From positions 10,716,350 to 10,780,349 of the forward strand of contig NC_084773.1 in NCBI RefSeq assembly GCF_028858725.1: 64,000 bases of DNA, read 5' to 3'. Position 1 is the first letter of the stretch, and each line of letters starts with the position of its first letter. The notes under the pieces were generated by a model. The model did not search any database and was not told where the DNA came from. It saw only the letters and a list, made by a program, of their open reading frames with translations. A program made the position numbers and the translations under genes. Below are positions 14,501 to 26,200 of this stretch, one piece after another. The DNA comes from Colius striatus. Its lineage: Eukaryota > Chordata > Aves > Coliiformes > Coliidae.

Positions 14501-15371
14501 TCTGTCTGCCTATTTATCCTTCATTAGCGAGCACTTTGAAACAGAGAGGCTTCTTCTGATTATCTGAGAAGAGCCACATGTTGGGAATTGGAAGAATCAA
14601 ATGGTGATGAACAGCCTCAGATTCAAACCATGAGATGCAGCAGAAGAGTTTGTTTTGAACACAGAGTCTTTGCATCACAATCTTCATTCGCCATGCAGAC
14701 AACAAGCCCATCTGCCCCCTGATCTGTCATCACTACAGCTAAGCCACAGTGCTTTAGTATGAGCAAGACTTGACCTGAAATTTAGCAGCCTGGTACTTCT
14801 CAGGGATACTGCCCCAGTCTGCAACATAAGGTGTCTCAATATCTGCCCCTAGCCCTTGTTTCACACCAATGCAAATGCTTTTTCCTACGCTAAAGAAGCC
14901 GCAGCTGAAGAGACTTTTGGAAGGGCACTTGCCACTGACAGTAATCACATCAGTGAAGCAAGAATCGTCTGATGTGCAGACACCTGAACTTCGGGAAAAC
15001 AGGTAAACCCCATCCAACCCAAAGAACACTACAAACACTCCGCGAACGCCCCGTTCCCTGGGGGAAAGGCAGGTTTGCCCATAAAGAGATAAACGCTCCT
15101 TTTCAGACACCAGGTACCTCTCGGCACCGTAGCTGCCCCAGACCCGAGGCCGCGCGAAGCGGCCGGTTCAGTGGCTCGGAGAAGGGCAAACACGACCGAG
15201 GATGGTCCGGCAGCCCTGCACGGCCAGCCCCGGCCCGGCCCCGCTCCCTGCGGCTGTCCGCAGCGGTTAATGGCAGCGGCTGAACCGCTCCGCTCCCCGC
15301 CCCGCCCCGCCTCACCGGACGCGGCTCACGTCCCCCTTCTTGCAGCTGGTGAACAGGTCGCTGGTGTCCAT
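2421..15371 (-). CDS. ABTB1: ABTB1, ankyrin repeat and BTB domain protein 1 (5' half, 8 exons)
   Basis: Exons are 15316-15371, 13451-13513, 12290-12345, 11160-11304, 9279-9438, 8307-8352, 7391-7507 and 2421-2536. They join in phase to 253 codons, against about 478 residues in the human protein. The product starts MDTSDLF and carries two ankyrin repeats (about residues 1-64, including YYACLCGHEELVRYLLANG) and the first BTB/POZ domain (about 115-182, including SDIVFIVHGKSFCAHRCIL and LLQYLYTGRLDI). ABTB1 (BPOZ) is a cytoplasmic BTB adaptor, reported as a PTEN-responsive growth regulator that binds eEF1A; a CUL3 adaptor role is inferred from the fold. The second BTB domain and C-terminus are not in the window, so the gene continues past position 1. 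The start has a strong context (G at -3 and +4). Identity is recognised from the protein sequence, not from a search. Confidence 0.95.
2537..2580 (-). repeat. A-rich simple tract = long polypyrimidine tract of an acceptor
   Basis: On the plus strand this is an A-rich run with scattered G. On the minus strand it is a T-rich tract directly before the AG of ABTB1 exon 8. It is best read as the polypyrimidine tract, expanded by slippage. Confidence 0.8.
2537..7390 (-). other. ABTB1 intron 7
   Basis: This is a 4.85 kb intron. No exon, RNA gene or clear transposon was recognised in it. Composition is AT-rich, with only short chance open frames. Confidence 0.75.
7391..7507 (-). CDS. ABTB1: ABTB1 coding exon 7
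   Basis: This 117-base exon encodes RLDIDVEYVSDCKRLAKQCR and on to LETKCKKVYEF, the end of BTB1 and the following helices. The acceptor is GGCAG and the donor GTAAGC. Confidence 0.95.
7950..8028 (+). repeat. CR1 LINE 3' tail fragment
   Basis: The plus strand reads TTGGAGTAGATGATCTTTAG, then AGGTCCCTTCCAACCCC and CCATTCAATGATGCTATGAT. This is the typical 3' end of CR1 elements, with the degenerate ATTCTATGAT repeats. Only the tail is present. It lies inside ABTB1 intron 6. Confidence 0.85.
8307..8352 (-). CDS. ABTB1: ABTB1 coding exon 6 (46 bp)
   Basis: This small exon encodes INPAAFGALLQYLYT plus one base of a Gly codon, the BTB1 segment ending in the conserved YLYTG. The acceptor is TTTTAG and the donor GTAAAT. 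Confidence 0.93.
9279..9438 (-). CDS. ABTB1: ABTB1 coding exon 5 (BTB domain 1)
   Basis: This 160-base exon holds the first half of BTB1: the SDIVFIVHGKSFCAHRCILS strand-helix core, then RSAYFAEMFETKWKGKN. The acceptor is TTTACAG and the donor GTGAGC. It ends in phase 0. Confidence 0.96.
11160..11304 (-). CDS. ABTB1: ABTB1 coding exon 4
   Basis: This 145-base exon encodes the linker from AKCEANTFDGERCLYGALSD to KRDYYDVFLQ, between the ankyrin repeats and the first BTB domain. The acceptor is CTGCAG and the donor GTAAGC. Confidence 0.95.
12290..12345 (-). CDS. ABTB1: ABTB1 coding exon 3
   Basis: This exon encodes YYACLCGHEELVRYLLAN, the core of the second ankyrin repeat. It lies between a GTCAG acceptor and a GTGAGC donor, and its 56 bases keep the phase with both neighbours. 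Confidence 0.95.
13451..13513 (-). CDS. ABTB1: ABTB1 coding exon 2
   Basis: This 63-base exon encodes YLLEQRDVEINVRDKWDSTP plus CT of a Leu codon. It is flanked by a TTCCAG acceptor and a GTGAGT donor. It completes the first ankyrin unit and opens the second. Confidence 0.95.
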
Positions 15372-15700
15372 GGCCGGGGCAGGCCGCGGGGCGGCGGCAG
15401 CGCATTGACGCGGGGAGCGGAGGGCAGCCGCAGGGACCGGGCCGGGCCGGGGCAAGGCAGCGCAGCGGAGCGGGACGGAAGCGCCGGCGGATGTAAACAC
15501 GGCGGCGGGCGGGGCGCCGGGACAGAGCGGCCGCCGCCCGGCCGGCCCAGCCCCGCCGCCGCAGCGCCGCCTGGCGGGCTGGAGGAGCAAGTGCCGCCCG
15601 GCCCGCCAGCGGGGCCCGGCCGCTGCGGGATACGCGTGGAGCGGGACGGGCCGGGGCTCGGGGACACGCGGGAAAGGAGCTGGGGCCTGCCCTGCACCAC
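15100..15700. promoter_or_regulatory. CpG island at the ABTB1 start
   Basis: The GC content and CpG density rise sharply here compared with the flanks. The island covers coding exon 1 and its 5' flank. A triple CCCCGCC array (15295-15312) lies beside the exon 1 donor and could bind Sp/KLF factors. No TATA box was seen; a CpG-island promoter with dispersed start sites is inferred. Confidence 0.85.
15316..15371 (-). CDS. ABTB1: ABTB1 coding exon 1
   Basis: This exon encodes MDTSDLFTSCKKGDVSRV plus two bases of an Arg codon, and ends at a GTGAGG donor. The ATG (15369-15371) sits in GGCCATGGA. The frame stays open upstream for 73 codons to another ATG at 15590. The family start at MDTSDL is preferred because the upstream residues are only GC-rich low complexity. 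Confidence 0.95.
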
Positions 15701-18700
15701 ACCTCAGGGAGGGGCTTGCTCCAGGAGCTGGGAGGGAGGAGGAGTCTGGAACTCATGGTGCAGTTGCGTGTGCCACGTGTGTCCCCATCGCACTCCAGCA
15801 CTGGCCCTCACGCGTGCCTCCCGGGCTCTGCTCCCCAGCGCCTAGCCCCCCGAGCAAGGGAACAGGGGCCCTGGGAGGTCCTGTGGCCCAGGGGGCTAGG
15901 ATCGTCACCTCCCTGTGCCCCAGCCCGGGTGGCTGGCATGGCTCAGGGCTGCTGCAAGGACCTGCGGCCATGGGAGCAGGGAGCGTGGGGCTGGCCCTTC
16001 CCCTCAGCCCAGCAGAGAGGCCCTGGCCAGCACCACACAGATGCAGCCACCATGAATTCAGGCAGATGCAACCAAGCACAGGACTCAGCTCAGCTCAGTG
16101 TTCAGACACCGAAGAGGTGCATTTTATTGCAAAGAAAACAAAACCACAACCCTGTTGCTTCCAGGGCCAGACGCAGGCGTTTCTAAGTGTTGTCCCGCAG
16201 CAATCCCAAGCAGTGGCCAAGGCTTGCAGACAGTTTAAGTCCAACAGGAATGAAGCTGTGGAGAAGAGCAGCTGGGGAGCCTGGCTGTTTGCCATGATGA
16301 GCCCAGGAAGCTCTTGGGAGACAGGAACAGATGAGCTGGTGACAGCAGTGGCTGCAGTAGGATTCTCTAAGGTCATACTGCAATAATCCATACGATAATG
16401 TAGCTCCATTTCACACTGCATCCTTTGGCCAGAGGGATCCTTAAGGTTAAGGTATTATTTTGACCTATACTCTCACTCTGCATTACATACTCCACAGCAC
16501 AGTTACCAGGTTGCTTCTCATTGTTTCTTTACATCCTACATTCCACAAGGTGGTCTCCACAATGCAAAGTCCTAGCACGTGTTGGGCTCCACATCATAGA
16601 TGCTGTTCTAAACATCCAGACAACACCTCGGAGTCATCTGCAGCTTGGCCATCCCACACCACCTCTGGCCACCATCCCACTCTGATCTTGGCCATGCATC
16701 CAGCCGCCGCCATCGCCGGTGCTCCCCGGGGCACAGAGCTCCTCACACCAGCACCTGATACTCTCTCTGAAGAACCGCCACCATTTCAAGCCACAGCATC
16801 TGTTTTCTGGCTGTGCTCCCCAAAAAGAGAGGGGGCAAGTGGAGCAAAAATCAGGGAGATGAAGCTGAGAACCTGTATTGCTACCCAGTGCCTCTAGACC
16901 GGTGACTCCAGGGAATCTTGTTGCTTTGTAGACAGGGATGTCCTCACACAAACCATTCCTCACACATCTGGTGCGATTCCCTCCACTCACAGGCGAGTCC
17001 AGCAGCCCCTCGTGAACAGCACAGCTGACTGTCCTAGGCAAGTCACAGCAAACAAATACCCGGAGCTACGAGGAGTAAGAAATCCATTTTAAATGTGTCT
17101 CCAACTCGCAGCAGCCGCCAGGTGTCAGTGCGGTCAAACGTTCTGCAGATCTGACTACAGCGAAGTCTGAGAAGGGGGAATAGTTTTCCAGGCATAACTT
17201 TGTCTCCTGCATCTGCTCTATTGCCTGGCTCACTGCTCTGAGAAGTCCAGCTTTGACAGTTTTTGTTAAAAAGAAGTTTAACTACATTAAGGTGATAGAA
17301 AAGCTTCCCGTTACAAATGCTAAGACAAAGTTTCTCTTCCTCTTTTAAGTCCTCCCTTGTGCAGAGCTGGAAACCCAAGCACTGAACAACAGAGTGAGTG
17401 GGCTATCAACAGCCTCTCTACAGTGCTCCCCAGCCTGCAGGTCCCTAGAGATGACCCGTCTATGCCAGGCTGGCAGGAGAGGGACAACAGTGCAATCGAC
17501 TTACCAATATCAGCCTAGTGCAAAAAAAATGATACAGAGAAAAAACAAATGGTAAAGGTATAAAAAGTATCACCAGACTAAAGTGAAATGCTATTAACCA
17601 GTAGATTTCTGGAGCTAAACTGAGATCCTACAGCCAGGTGCACCCCGTCAGAAACAGCAGAAAATTGTTCCCAGCCTTGTGACAGCCACCCTTAGCCACT
17701 TTCAAGATTGCCTGGATGCTCCCGATGGAGCAGAGAGCTCTACAGTCTCTGGAAAACCTTCAGGCCATAAGCAAACCAAGAGAACTTCCTTGGGTATTAA
17801 TAAGCCTGCATAGCTCCCTTGGTTTCCTTAATGTCTCAAGACTTTACACCAGATCAGGAGGTGCTGAGCCCAACCAGAAGCATTGCTTTATCAGCACTTT
17901 GTTCCTCTAAATCAGTGGAGAGAGAACAGGGCAGCAAAGCAGCTCCTAGTGATGATGTGCACCCAGAAAGTGTTTTGTGGGTGAACAGTCTCACACTGAT
18001 TAGTGGCATTACCTTTTTAACAGCCCCTGGGCATTAAAAACATATTTAATGAGGATTATTGGACTTAGAAACATTTATAGGGTGAAACTGCCTTTAGGCC
18101 GTGGTGATGCCAGGCCCCATTATGCTAAGTGCTATACAAACTCAAATTTTAACCCCATGCTTTAATTTACTCACCATATCATTACAACAACTTGTATTTA
18201 ATCCTGCGAGACCCAAAGTGTCATCAACACAGCCACTGAATTTGTGCAGTTTCACTGCACAGACCCACCAAACTCAGGAGGAGCCACGAGTGAGGGGTGG
18301 TCAGAGAAGGGCCACTGTCCATGGACATGGGCTGTCCCCCGTTACCAACTGCTGGGGCAGGAGAGGAAACTCCTTCAAGTGTCTCTGCAACCCTACCAAC
18401 AAGATACAAAAGGAGATGATGATCACCATCTCCTACATAACAGAGGGAAGGATAAAAGTAGACAAAAGTGGAATCTGGATAGGAAACCAAAGGCTATCAC
18501 TTTTCTTGGATCCTTAAAGAGACTGGTGTGAAGGTGGTCCCACATTGAGGTGATCTGTGATTCAGTTTGTATGCAAAGCGCTATGCAAAATGAAACAACA
18601 GACTCTTGTACCTCAACTTTAGGCACTCACATCAGGGATCAACATGCTAAAAATACCTATACATACAGGGATAGATTTACAGGCTCGGCATCAGGCTGCA

Positions 18701-19569
18701 TATCTGGGGTCTTTCTGTACAAAGGTTCCCTTAAAGACCAAATGTGCAGCTGCATCTTGCAGTAAGGAAGCACGCAGACCACCATAACAGAGAGAAACTG
18801 CTGCCTGTGACTGAAGCAAGTCCCTCAGTCCCTCAATGACAGAAGAAACAAATGTTCTGGGATTTCAGGCTTGACAGTAGTTCTGAGTCTCGGTTTAGGC
18901 AAGGGCTCAGAGAACAATTATGCATATTCACGTGCCTTTTATCACACATCTTCAGGGAACTGAAGCCTGAGGCATGCCTGAGAAATGATCATTGGGGAGC
19001 TCTTAGATCTGTTTCTCATCTCATCTGAAATGGCTTTTACACTTGCTTAAATGCAGTGATTTTAAAGATATTACCCCAATTTACACCCATGGATCATTAA
19101 ACACTCCTCCTCCTACCCAGGGCAGGATGTTGAGTAGGAAACAAAAGGACCAGACAGTTATCTGTTTCTGAGTTTTGACTTTTCTCCCTGTTTAAAAAGC
19201 CTCACATCATCTTTACGTTTACCTCAAAAAGACCAACCAAAACCAAACTGTCCTGGAAAACAGGAGTGGAGAAGGCCTGCCAGTCTAAAATTGAGCAAGA
19301 AAATTTCCAGCTAAGATGCTGCACCATGGAACCAAATTCTCTGCAATCAGTCAAGCAAGTGTAAAGTGCTCAAACTTTGCAAACTCAGCTTGGAGCTATG
19401 GAGCTGAAAAGGAGAGTGGGGCTGTTTTTGGTGCAAGGTGGGAAATGAGATTTTCTCCCCAAGTGTAAACATCAGCCCATCTAATTAGCAGATGAATGCT
19501 ACAGCACAAGAAACCCTCTTTTCACACAAGGTTGCAAACTGCCCAGGACATTACCGAGGCTTGGCTTCC
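15701..19569. other. ABTB1-PODXL2 intergenic region
   Basis: The first part (15.7-16.1 kb) is still GC-rich flank of the island. The rest is ordinary non-coding sequence. Apart from the poly(A) signal at 16,123 I see no gene or recognisable repeat. Open frames here are short and unlike known proteins. Confidence 0.65.
16123..16128 (-). terminator. Candidate distal poly(A) signal (AATAAA)
   Basis: The minus strand reads GCAATAAAATGCACC, followed about 45 bases downstream by the T/G-rich TGTGCTTGGTTGCATCTG. It would end a minus-strand transcript only 750 bases upstream of the ABTB1 start. It could be a long PODXL2 3' UTR, an unannotated transcript, or chance. Confidence 0.35.
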
Positions 19570-19574
19570 TTCCA

Positions 19575-20043
19575 TCCAGAATGTACAGGTTTTATTGCAC
19601 CTGCAGGAACTGAAAGTGATCTCAAGGTCAGGATCTGGCTGCCATAACTCCAGTTGGACTCTCAAAGTGAATTTACTCCCTGAAATTGGACTCTTGGTGG
19701 CAGACATAGCCTCCCCACCTTGCTTCTCAAGCCCAGCCCACCCTCAGCCACTACCAGAGAGCTACAGTAAGTGCATTTAAAGGTAATGAAAGCATTGGTG
19801 CTACTGATAGGAACACACACAGAGACCTACAAACCCACCCCTCCCACTTCCCTCTGTTCAGTGATCCTCCTGGCTCCAAGCCTCAGAAAAGCAGGCTCAG
19901 GACCTCAATCTGGAAAACTTGCCCAAAGGCTTGACCTGTTCCAAGCCTTTAAGAAGTTCCTGAGAAGCCACCTGATCCCGTGGTCCATCAATCAAGATAG
20001 GAGAGAGACAAGTGTATTTAAGGGGGTGGTTCCCTCCTTTTTT
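19575..20043 (-). other. PODXL2: PODXL2 3' UTR (inferred)
   Basis: This is the stretch between the TAG stop (20044-20046) and the AATAAA at 19,591-19,596. The end is inferred from the signal only; the site at 16,123 could give a longer form. Confidence 0.6.
19591..19596 (-). terminator. PODXL2 poly(A) signal (AATAAA)
   Basis: This is the first minus-strand AATAAA I found after the PODXL2 stop. It sits in GTGCAATAAAACCTG, about 450 bases downstream of the stop, and is followed by GT-rich sequence (CCTTGTGTG). Cleavage would fall near 19,570-19,580. Confidence 0.65.
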
Positions 20044-20253
20044 CTAGAGATGCGTGTCTTCCTCAAACATATCCACATCCTCGCTCGCCTGCTTATTGAT
20101 CAGGACATCCCAGCTGTCAGGGCCATTGATGGTGTTTCCACCATTCACACTTGGCTTCTTCTCCTGCATTTCTGACTGGCTGTCACTGGCCACATCCAAG
20201 GTGGGGTTGTCATGGCAGCCATTCTCAACGAAGCGCAGCTCCTCACCGTGTGA
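20044..20253 (-). CDS. PODXL2: PODXL2 coding exon 8 (cytoplasmic tail) and stop
   Basis: This exon encodes 69 residues and TAG. SHGEELRFVENGCHDNPTLD and VASDSQSEMQEK form the nearly invariant tail shared within the podocalyxin/endoglycan/CD34 group. The end EEDTHL is a PDZ ligand of the kind bound by NHERF proteins in podocalyxin. The acceptor is TTTGCAG. Confidence 0.97.
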   Translation of the reverse strand, partial: SHGEELRFVENGCHDNPTLDVASDSQSEMQEKKPSVNGGNTINGPDSWDVLINKQASEDVDMFEEDTHL

Positions 20254-23200
20254 CTGCAAAGGACAAGACAAACACAAACGGACACAAAGGAGGACAGGTC
20301 TTAATGCTGGTGAGAAGCACCATTAGACCAGGCTAGAAGGGTCACCAAGGACTCTGCAGGGTCAGTGGAAAAAGGTAAATTTACTCCTAGTCCAGTCCTT
20401 ACGTGGAAACAAGCTGTCCTGAGAGCAGCAGCAGACAGGTGCGCATCTCTCTTACACCTGAATGGGCTCCCTTGCTTCTCCAGCTATGCAGGGGAGAACA
20501 AACCCCTCTTAACTTTCCAGTCCCCTCCATCCTAAGGGCTAGGAGTCTAACCACCTTCTTCACCCATTCAATGCTTACCATGTTCTTCATCTTGGGCAGG
20601 CGTCTCTGCCAGCAGTTGTATATGAGCCCCAGTACGATGATGATGGCACAGATGGAGCCGATGATCACCAGCACCACAAAGAGCTTCCCGTAATCACTGC
20701 GTGGCTGGTTGGGGTGTGACTGGCAGCTTGTGGTGGTTGAGTAGTTCTGGATGCCAATCTGGAAGGAAGAAAGGGGTATACTACATCCCCTGGCCTGCAG
20801 TCAGGTGAGATTCTGTACAGACTTTCCAGGGTACAAGTACAGGACCACCATTGTGGGCAGAAGAAACTAAAAGCCAGGGTTGTGTACACCGTCCTAAAAG
20901 ACTGGAAGACACATATCTAAATATAACACCATCTTCCATAAAAGCTGACACTTCAGCAAATTACTTTAGTAGGGGCATGTTTGACTAAATCATCTCTAAA
21001 CGCCCCTTTCAATTCCTACCATTCTATGATTCCATGACAGCAGGCATGATCTTGTTTTGATCTCCTGCACAAGGATGACACCTATGTGCAAGATAAGGAA
21101 GCTTTTATGCAAGAAAATTACCAAGATTAAGAGTTCCCAAGACAAACTACAGACAACTGAAAGGTGCAGAGGCTTTGGTGAGTGACAGAGAATGGTACCA
21201 TAATACATAAGCTTCCATTAAACCTCTGGTCCTAAGAGGACATAGTGGTCTTTCCAAGGTCTTGAAAATGGACAGATGCCTGCTGATCCTAAAAGCTTTG
21301 TAATAGCTGCCTTAGAAATGGGCCACTGTGGTTGTAAGCAAGCAAAGCCCAGCATCCATCCCAGATTTCAAACAGGTTATGTATCAATTGGATAGTAAGT
21401 ATGAGGAGTGTAAGAGAATACCCTCCCTCCTCCTTCCCATCTCATGCTCATGCAAGGTCAGTGCAACGAGCAGTGTTTCATTATTGATAGAGCTGGAGAA
21501 TGAGGCATGTGGGGAGGCTGCTCTTGTAGGATGTACATTAATATAGAGTCACAGTTGCAGCATCAAACCTTGCACTGACACAAAACCTTCTCTCTGGATA
21601 GTTCCAGCTGCTGACACTTCAGTCACACAATTTCTACAGGGCTGGCTTTTCACACTTTCTCTGGTGTAAGCCAATCAATACAGCACTGAGAACTTAATTT
21701 GCTTTGTCTAACTGCACCAGTTTGTCAGGTCAGGGAAAAACCTGAGAACAGCCAGCCAGCAAGGGAGTGGGCCAACTCTGCTGCTAAAATCAGCAGAGTT
21801 GCTACAGCAGCAGTGTAAAAATACTGAGCAGAATCAGGCCCTCAGTGCCTGCATATCCTGTAGGCCTAAGGGGCAAAGTCGTAGATCATGGGATTAACTT
21901 GTCCACATCTCTATCCTCTTCTGAGCTGCCCAGGGTTAGAAGAGAATACATGAGGGCCAGAGGCAGCTGGCAGAGGACACTGGCATCCATCATCTCTGGT
22001 CCTCTGCCTGCCCTTGTGTAGGCAGTTGTCTAAAACAGCAAAAGTGGGACTGCAGGGAGAAGGTGTGCAAACCATCTAGCATAGGCAGCCCTCCCACTTC
22101 CAGCAAAGCCTGAGCTACTGAGAGCATTCAATGTATGTAAATCAGTGGCAGGGTGAGCAGGGCCAAAACTGAGGCTCTGCTGCACATACATTGCCACCAG
22201 CAATAGTGTAGAAGGGAGAAGACCAAGTATCCCAACAAAATCAATGTGTGAAAAGCAGCCTCACAATCAAGCCAGAAAAGCAGGGAGGGAATAACCCATA
22301 GTTACTCTCTTAATGGGAGCAGACATTTGATGGCCTAGCAACTACCAGAGTGAGGAGAAGAGAGTTTGCCAAGTGTCTGACTCATCCGTTTGCCTGCTGT
22401 GGGTTCAGCACTCGGTTAGACTGAGACATGCTCCCAATTTTCAAGTTGCTTATTTTAATGGTATAACTAGTCTTAACAAACGGATGCAAGCAGACAAGCT
22501 CTTACCTCAGCTAAGCTCCTCTTAACGTCTCCCAGTGCCATGAGAACATCTTTAGTAGGGATGACGCCTGTAAAGGAGAGGAAGGGATCAGTGCTGCTCT
22601 CAGCTCAGGTTAGCTCATCAGTCTGAAATCCCCAACACGATGGAGGCAGGGGAACACATGGTTTTTTTTTATGTTAGGAGGCTGAAAGAACATGAGGACC
22701 ATAGCCAGAGGTACCTCTACATATTCTTTAAAGAGGTAAAAAATCCAGGCACAAACTGATTCCAGAGGGACCCAGGTATCCTTTCCACAGGACCAGAAGC
22801 TCTCAGGATCTGTGACTGCTCTGGGATCGAGCAGCAACACCCAAAAGCCACGGAGGCAGGTGCCTATGCTGCCCAATCCAGCCTCCTTGCCTGGTGAGCT
22901 GCAGCACTCGGCCTGTTCCCACAGAGCTCCATGCTCATCGATCACAACCTTTAGGAGATGCATTTTACTTTGCAAAGCACCTTAGCTAGGTGGTGTGCCT
23001 GGCACAGCAGCAGACGCTGCAGGAAGTATGCTATAACAGCTTAACTTCAGCAGCAGACAGCTTCAGCTAGGGAGCCACAAGCCCACCCTGAGCCCTCTCC
23101 TGCAGACAGGAGAGTGGGAGCAGTCAGGGAGGATTTAGAGGCTGAGGCTCATCTCTGCCTTCACTTGCACAACAGTAAAAAGAGGAACTGAACAGAAACA

Positions 23201-26200
23201 CAATTGCTCAGTGCAGAAAATATTTCAGTTCCTGAGGTTCCTCAACTTAGGGATATCACCCAGCCTGGCTGTGCCGCTGGAGTTCAGACCTGTGTTCTCT
23301 GGGTTGTCCCCTCTTATGAGGACATGAAGATTTTAGTTTAGAAGACCTAAAGACACCAAACACACAAGGTTCAGCTCAATGGCTTGGGAGTGATGCAGTG
23401 ATTTAAGGCATCAATACAGCAAATACCACTTAAATGTTAACTCTACTTTCCCATCACCGTGTGGCATTTTAGAGTACTGTTGGCTTTTGGGTTTTTCTCC
23501 CCCTGAAACAATGTCAACATTAGAGGCCTCTATCACTAAGCAGATGGCAGAAGTAGACACCACAAGGGGACTAAAGAGATGGTAAAATGTTCTAGTTCAG
23601 CCCACCTTTCACTGTCAGCTTTTGTTTCTTTGGGGATGCAGGGGAGCCACTATCAGGACTGGCCAAGTTTGGACAATAATTATTAAGAATGGAACAGGCA
23701 GAAAAGAGCAGGCTGTCATGTCCTGCCACTGTGGTGGCCTGCCCATAGAGGAGAGCATATAAGCATCAGGAGAAAGCTGATGTACTCTGGAGTGAAGACA
23801 ATCCAGTGAGGCAGCAAAGCAGGACGCAAAGCACAGAAGATGAGCTTTGTGCAAGCAGTCAGGAACAAGTTAGAAGGCAGGTGTGGAGAGAAAGTCTTTT
23901 GTCCTTAGTCCTCCTCCATCCCTCAAGTCCAGCTAACCCTGGGAACTGGTGGGATTTAAATGGATGGGAGAGTAAAAGCTCCTTTCAACATGCCTGAGCG
24001 CCTCCCTTTGAAAGCCTCTTAAATACACACCACACCCCCCTCCCAACACAGGAAGGCTCCTTCTCCCAGCACTTACCCTGTTCCCCTGCCAGTGTCATTA
24101 GCAAGTGCTTGTCGTTCTCATTGGGTTTGCTCAGAGAGATCAGCCAGCGGTCCTGCAGTCCATCCGCCTGCCTGGCGAAGGCATCCTCCACCAGAGCCAA
24201 CAGCTGGGGACCCCTCTCCAGCCGGAACTCCTCCTGCCACAGGAAAAGGACCTTGGTGAGCACGTGGTGGGAACAGGACACATGGAGCACTGCAAGGCTG
24301 GCACGGCTGCACAGCCAAGACTTCTGACCCAGGCTCATCCAAAAGCCAGCAAATGCTAAACCTGGTGCAATGCTCCCCTGCACGTCCCCAGTGCCCCAGG
24401 CTGGCCCACACACATCTGACACACCAACCCTCCTCCTGAGCTCCTGGGGTCACTGCACATCCCACACTGTGCCAAGCCCAGCTGCCCTAGCACAGGGAGA
24501 TCCAGAAGAGACATTTTTATGTAAGGCAAGAAGGAAGCAGCCAGGCTCTTCCCTGCAGCCAGCACTGGGTCAGTGGGCGCTGCTCAGCCTGACACGCTCC
24601 AGCCATCCCTTGGAGGGCTTCCTTTGCCACTTTCTCGCTCCTGTGTTTCTATTCTTATCTCTGGTTGCCATGTCAACCTGAAGGCCACACAGATGATTAA
24701 TAAAATGGAGAGCTCTTGTTGCCATGGCAATGTGAAGCGCTCAGGGCAGGCACAGGCCTGTGCCGAAAATGGCCTAATTGGAAAAGACACCGATGAGCTG
24801 GGCCTGAATCACAAGGGCCTGCCAGTGCCTCATCTCATCAGAGTACGGGTTTGGGCACAGGGAGGCAGGAGGAGCAGCATGAGGATGCAGTGCCATGTTG
24901 CTTGGCTGCGGCCTGGCTCACAGCCCCCTGCCAGCCTGCAGCTCTGGTTTGGGGGATGCAGAGGAAGGGGGAGGAAAAGGACAGAGGTGAGATGTTTCTA
25001 GTGATGGGGAAAGCAAGGTTGCAGAACACTGATAAATGCTCTGTGGTGGAGACAAGAGGAGCTGTGAAGGGGCCTGAATGCACATGCACTGAGGTCGAGG
25101 TCACCTCCTGATGCATTGCCAGGTACCACTGTTGGGTCAGATCCTGCAGTCCTCACTTGGGCAAAATTCCCAGGTATATTGAGTGGGAGATGTGCACAGA
25201 GAGAGACTGAAGTGAATCCCTTGCCCAGAGCCCATTAGGAAGATAAATGGGCTGCCAGCTACAGACATCATTCCTGCAGCAAGTAAAATCCTGGCACTAT
25301 CAGGAATATTGAAGCTCAAGGTGCAGCCCTCTGGAAGGGGCTAAACATTCTCCTTGTCCCTCAGCTTTTAAGTGGGACTTAGTACCACACCAGATCAGAG
25401 CATCAAAGCTAAGAAATCTGTGAGCAATCCCCATTCACACTAATCCAGCACTTGCAATGCTGGTTCTGCCTCGCAAGCCTGGAAATCCAAATACCATAGG
25501 GCTCAGACAGAAAAATTAGAAAACAAAAAGGACAGGCAGAGGGCAGGTGAGTTGCCCCAAGTGAGCAAATTACCATGGGCAAGAAACAAACAGCATCTTC
25601 AGTGGAAAGAAGAGCTTGATTCTAGGTTCAGCCATCAAAAGTGGTAATGGGAGGCAGGGAATGAAGCGATGTTCATGTTAAATATGTATGTTGACAAGTG
25701 TCCTTTTGAATAAGGAGGACGACAGCATAAGTCATTCACTGGGAAATACATTTTGAAACATGAAATCAAGTAGAAAAACAGTTCAGTCCTGCCTATCCCA
25801 GGGCACTGTCTTCTTTCAGCAAGACAGAACTGAGGATTCAACAGCGCAGGATGAAACATCTGCACATCTGCTTTTCAGTTGCCTCCTTTCCAGTGGTTTA
25901 AAAGACAAAAAAGCAAGTGACCATGGGAAGGAAGCATTCAAACTCCACACAGATGGGGAGAGTGCAATAGGGACTAGGGCATAGAGGAAACAGGGCAGGA
26001 GGACTCTGGTTTTCAAGGATTGATTTTTCTGAGTTGCAATTGTGAACTGTCTAGATACTTTAAACCTTCCAAAGAGCAAACTGATTTGCATAAGTCAGGA
26101 GGAAAGACACTGACTTTACATGTTCAAGCCACTCAGCATGCTTTTACTGTGTATAAGAACTCTCCTGTTTTCTCTGTCCCCAAAAAAATCACCTTAAAAA

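Larger units (their letters stand above)
7508..15315 (-). other. ABTB1 introns 1-6
   Basis: The stretches between the ABTB1 exons (7508-8306, 8353-9278, 9439-11159, 11305-12289, 12346-13450, 13514-15315) are introns. Apart from a short CR1 tail near 8.0 kb and a 14-bp tandem duplication (CATCACAGAAAGT unit) near 12,073-12,097, I see nothing in them. Confidence 0.75.

Noticed and set aside
15171-15845. Long open frames on both strands in the ABTB1 CpG island
   Set aside because: They are rich in Ala, Arg, Gly and Pro, as expected from GC-rich DNA with few stops. Only the short MDTSDL exon matches a protein family.
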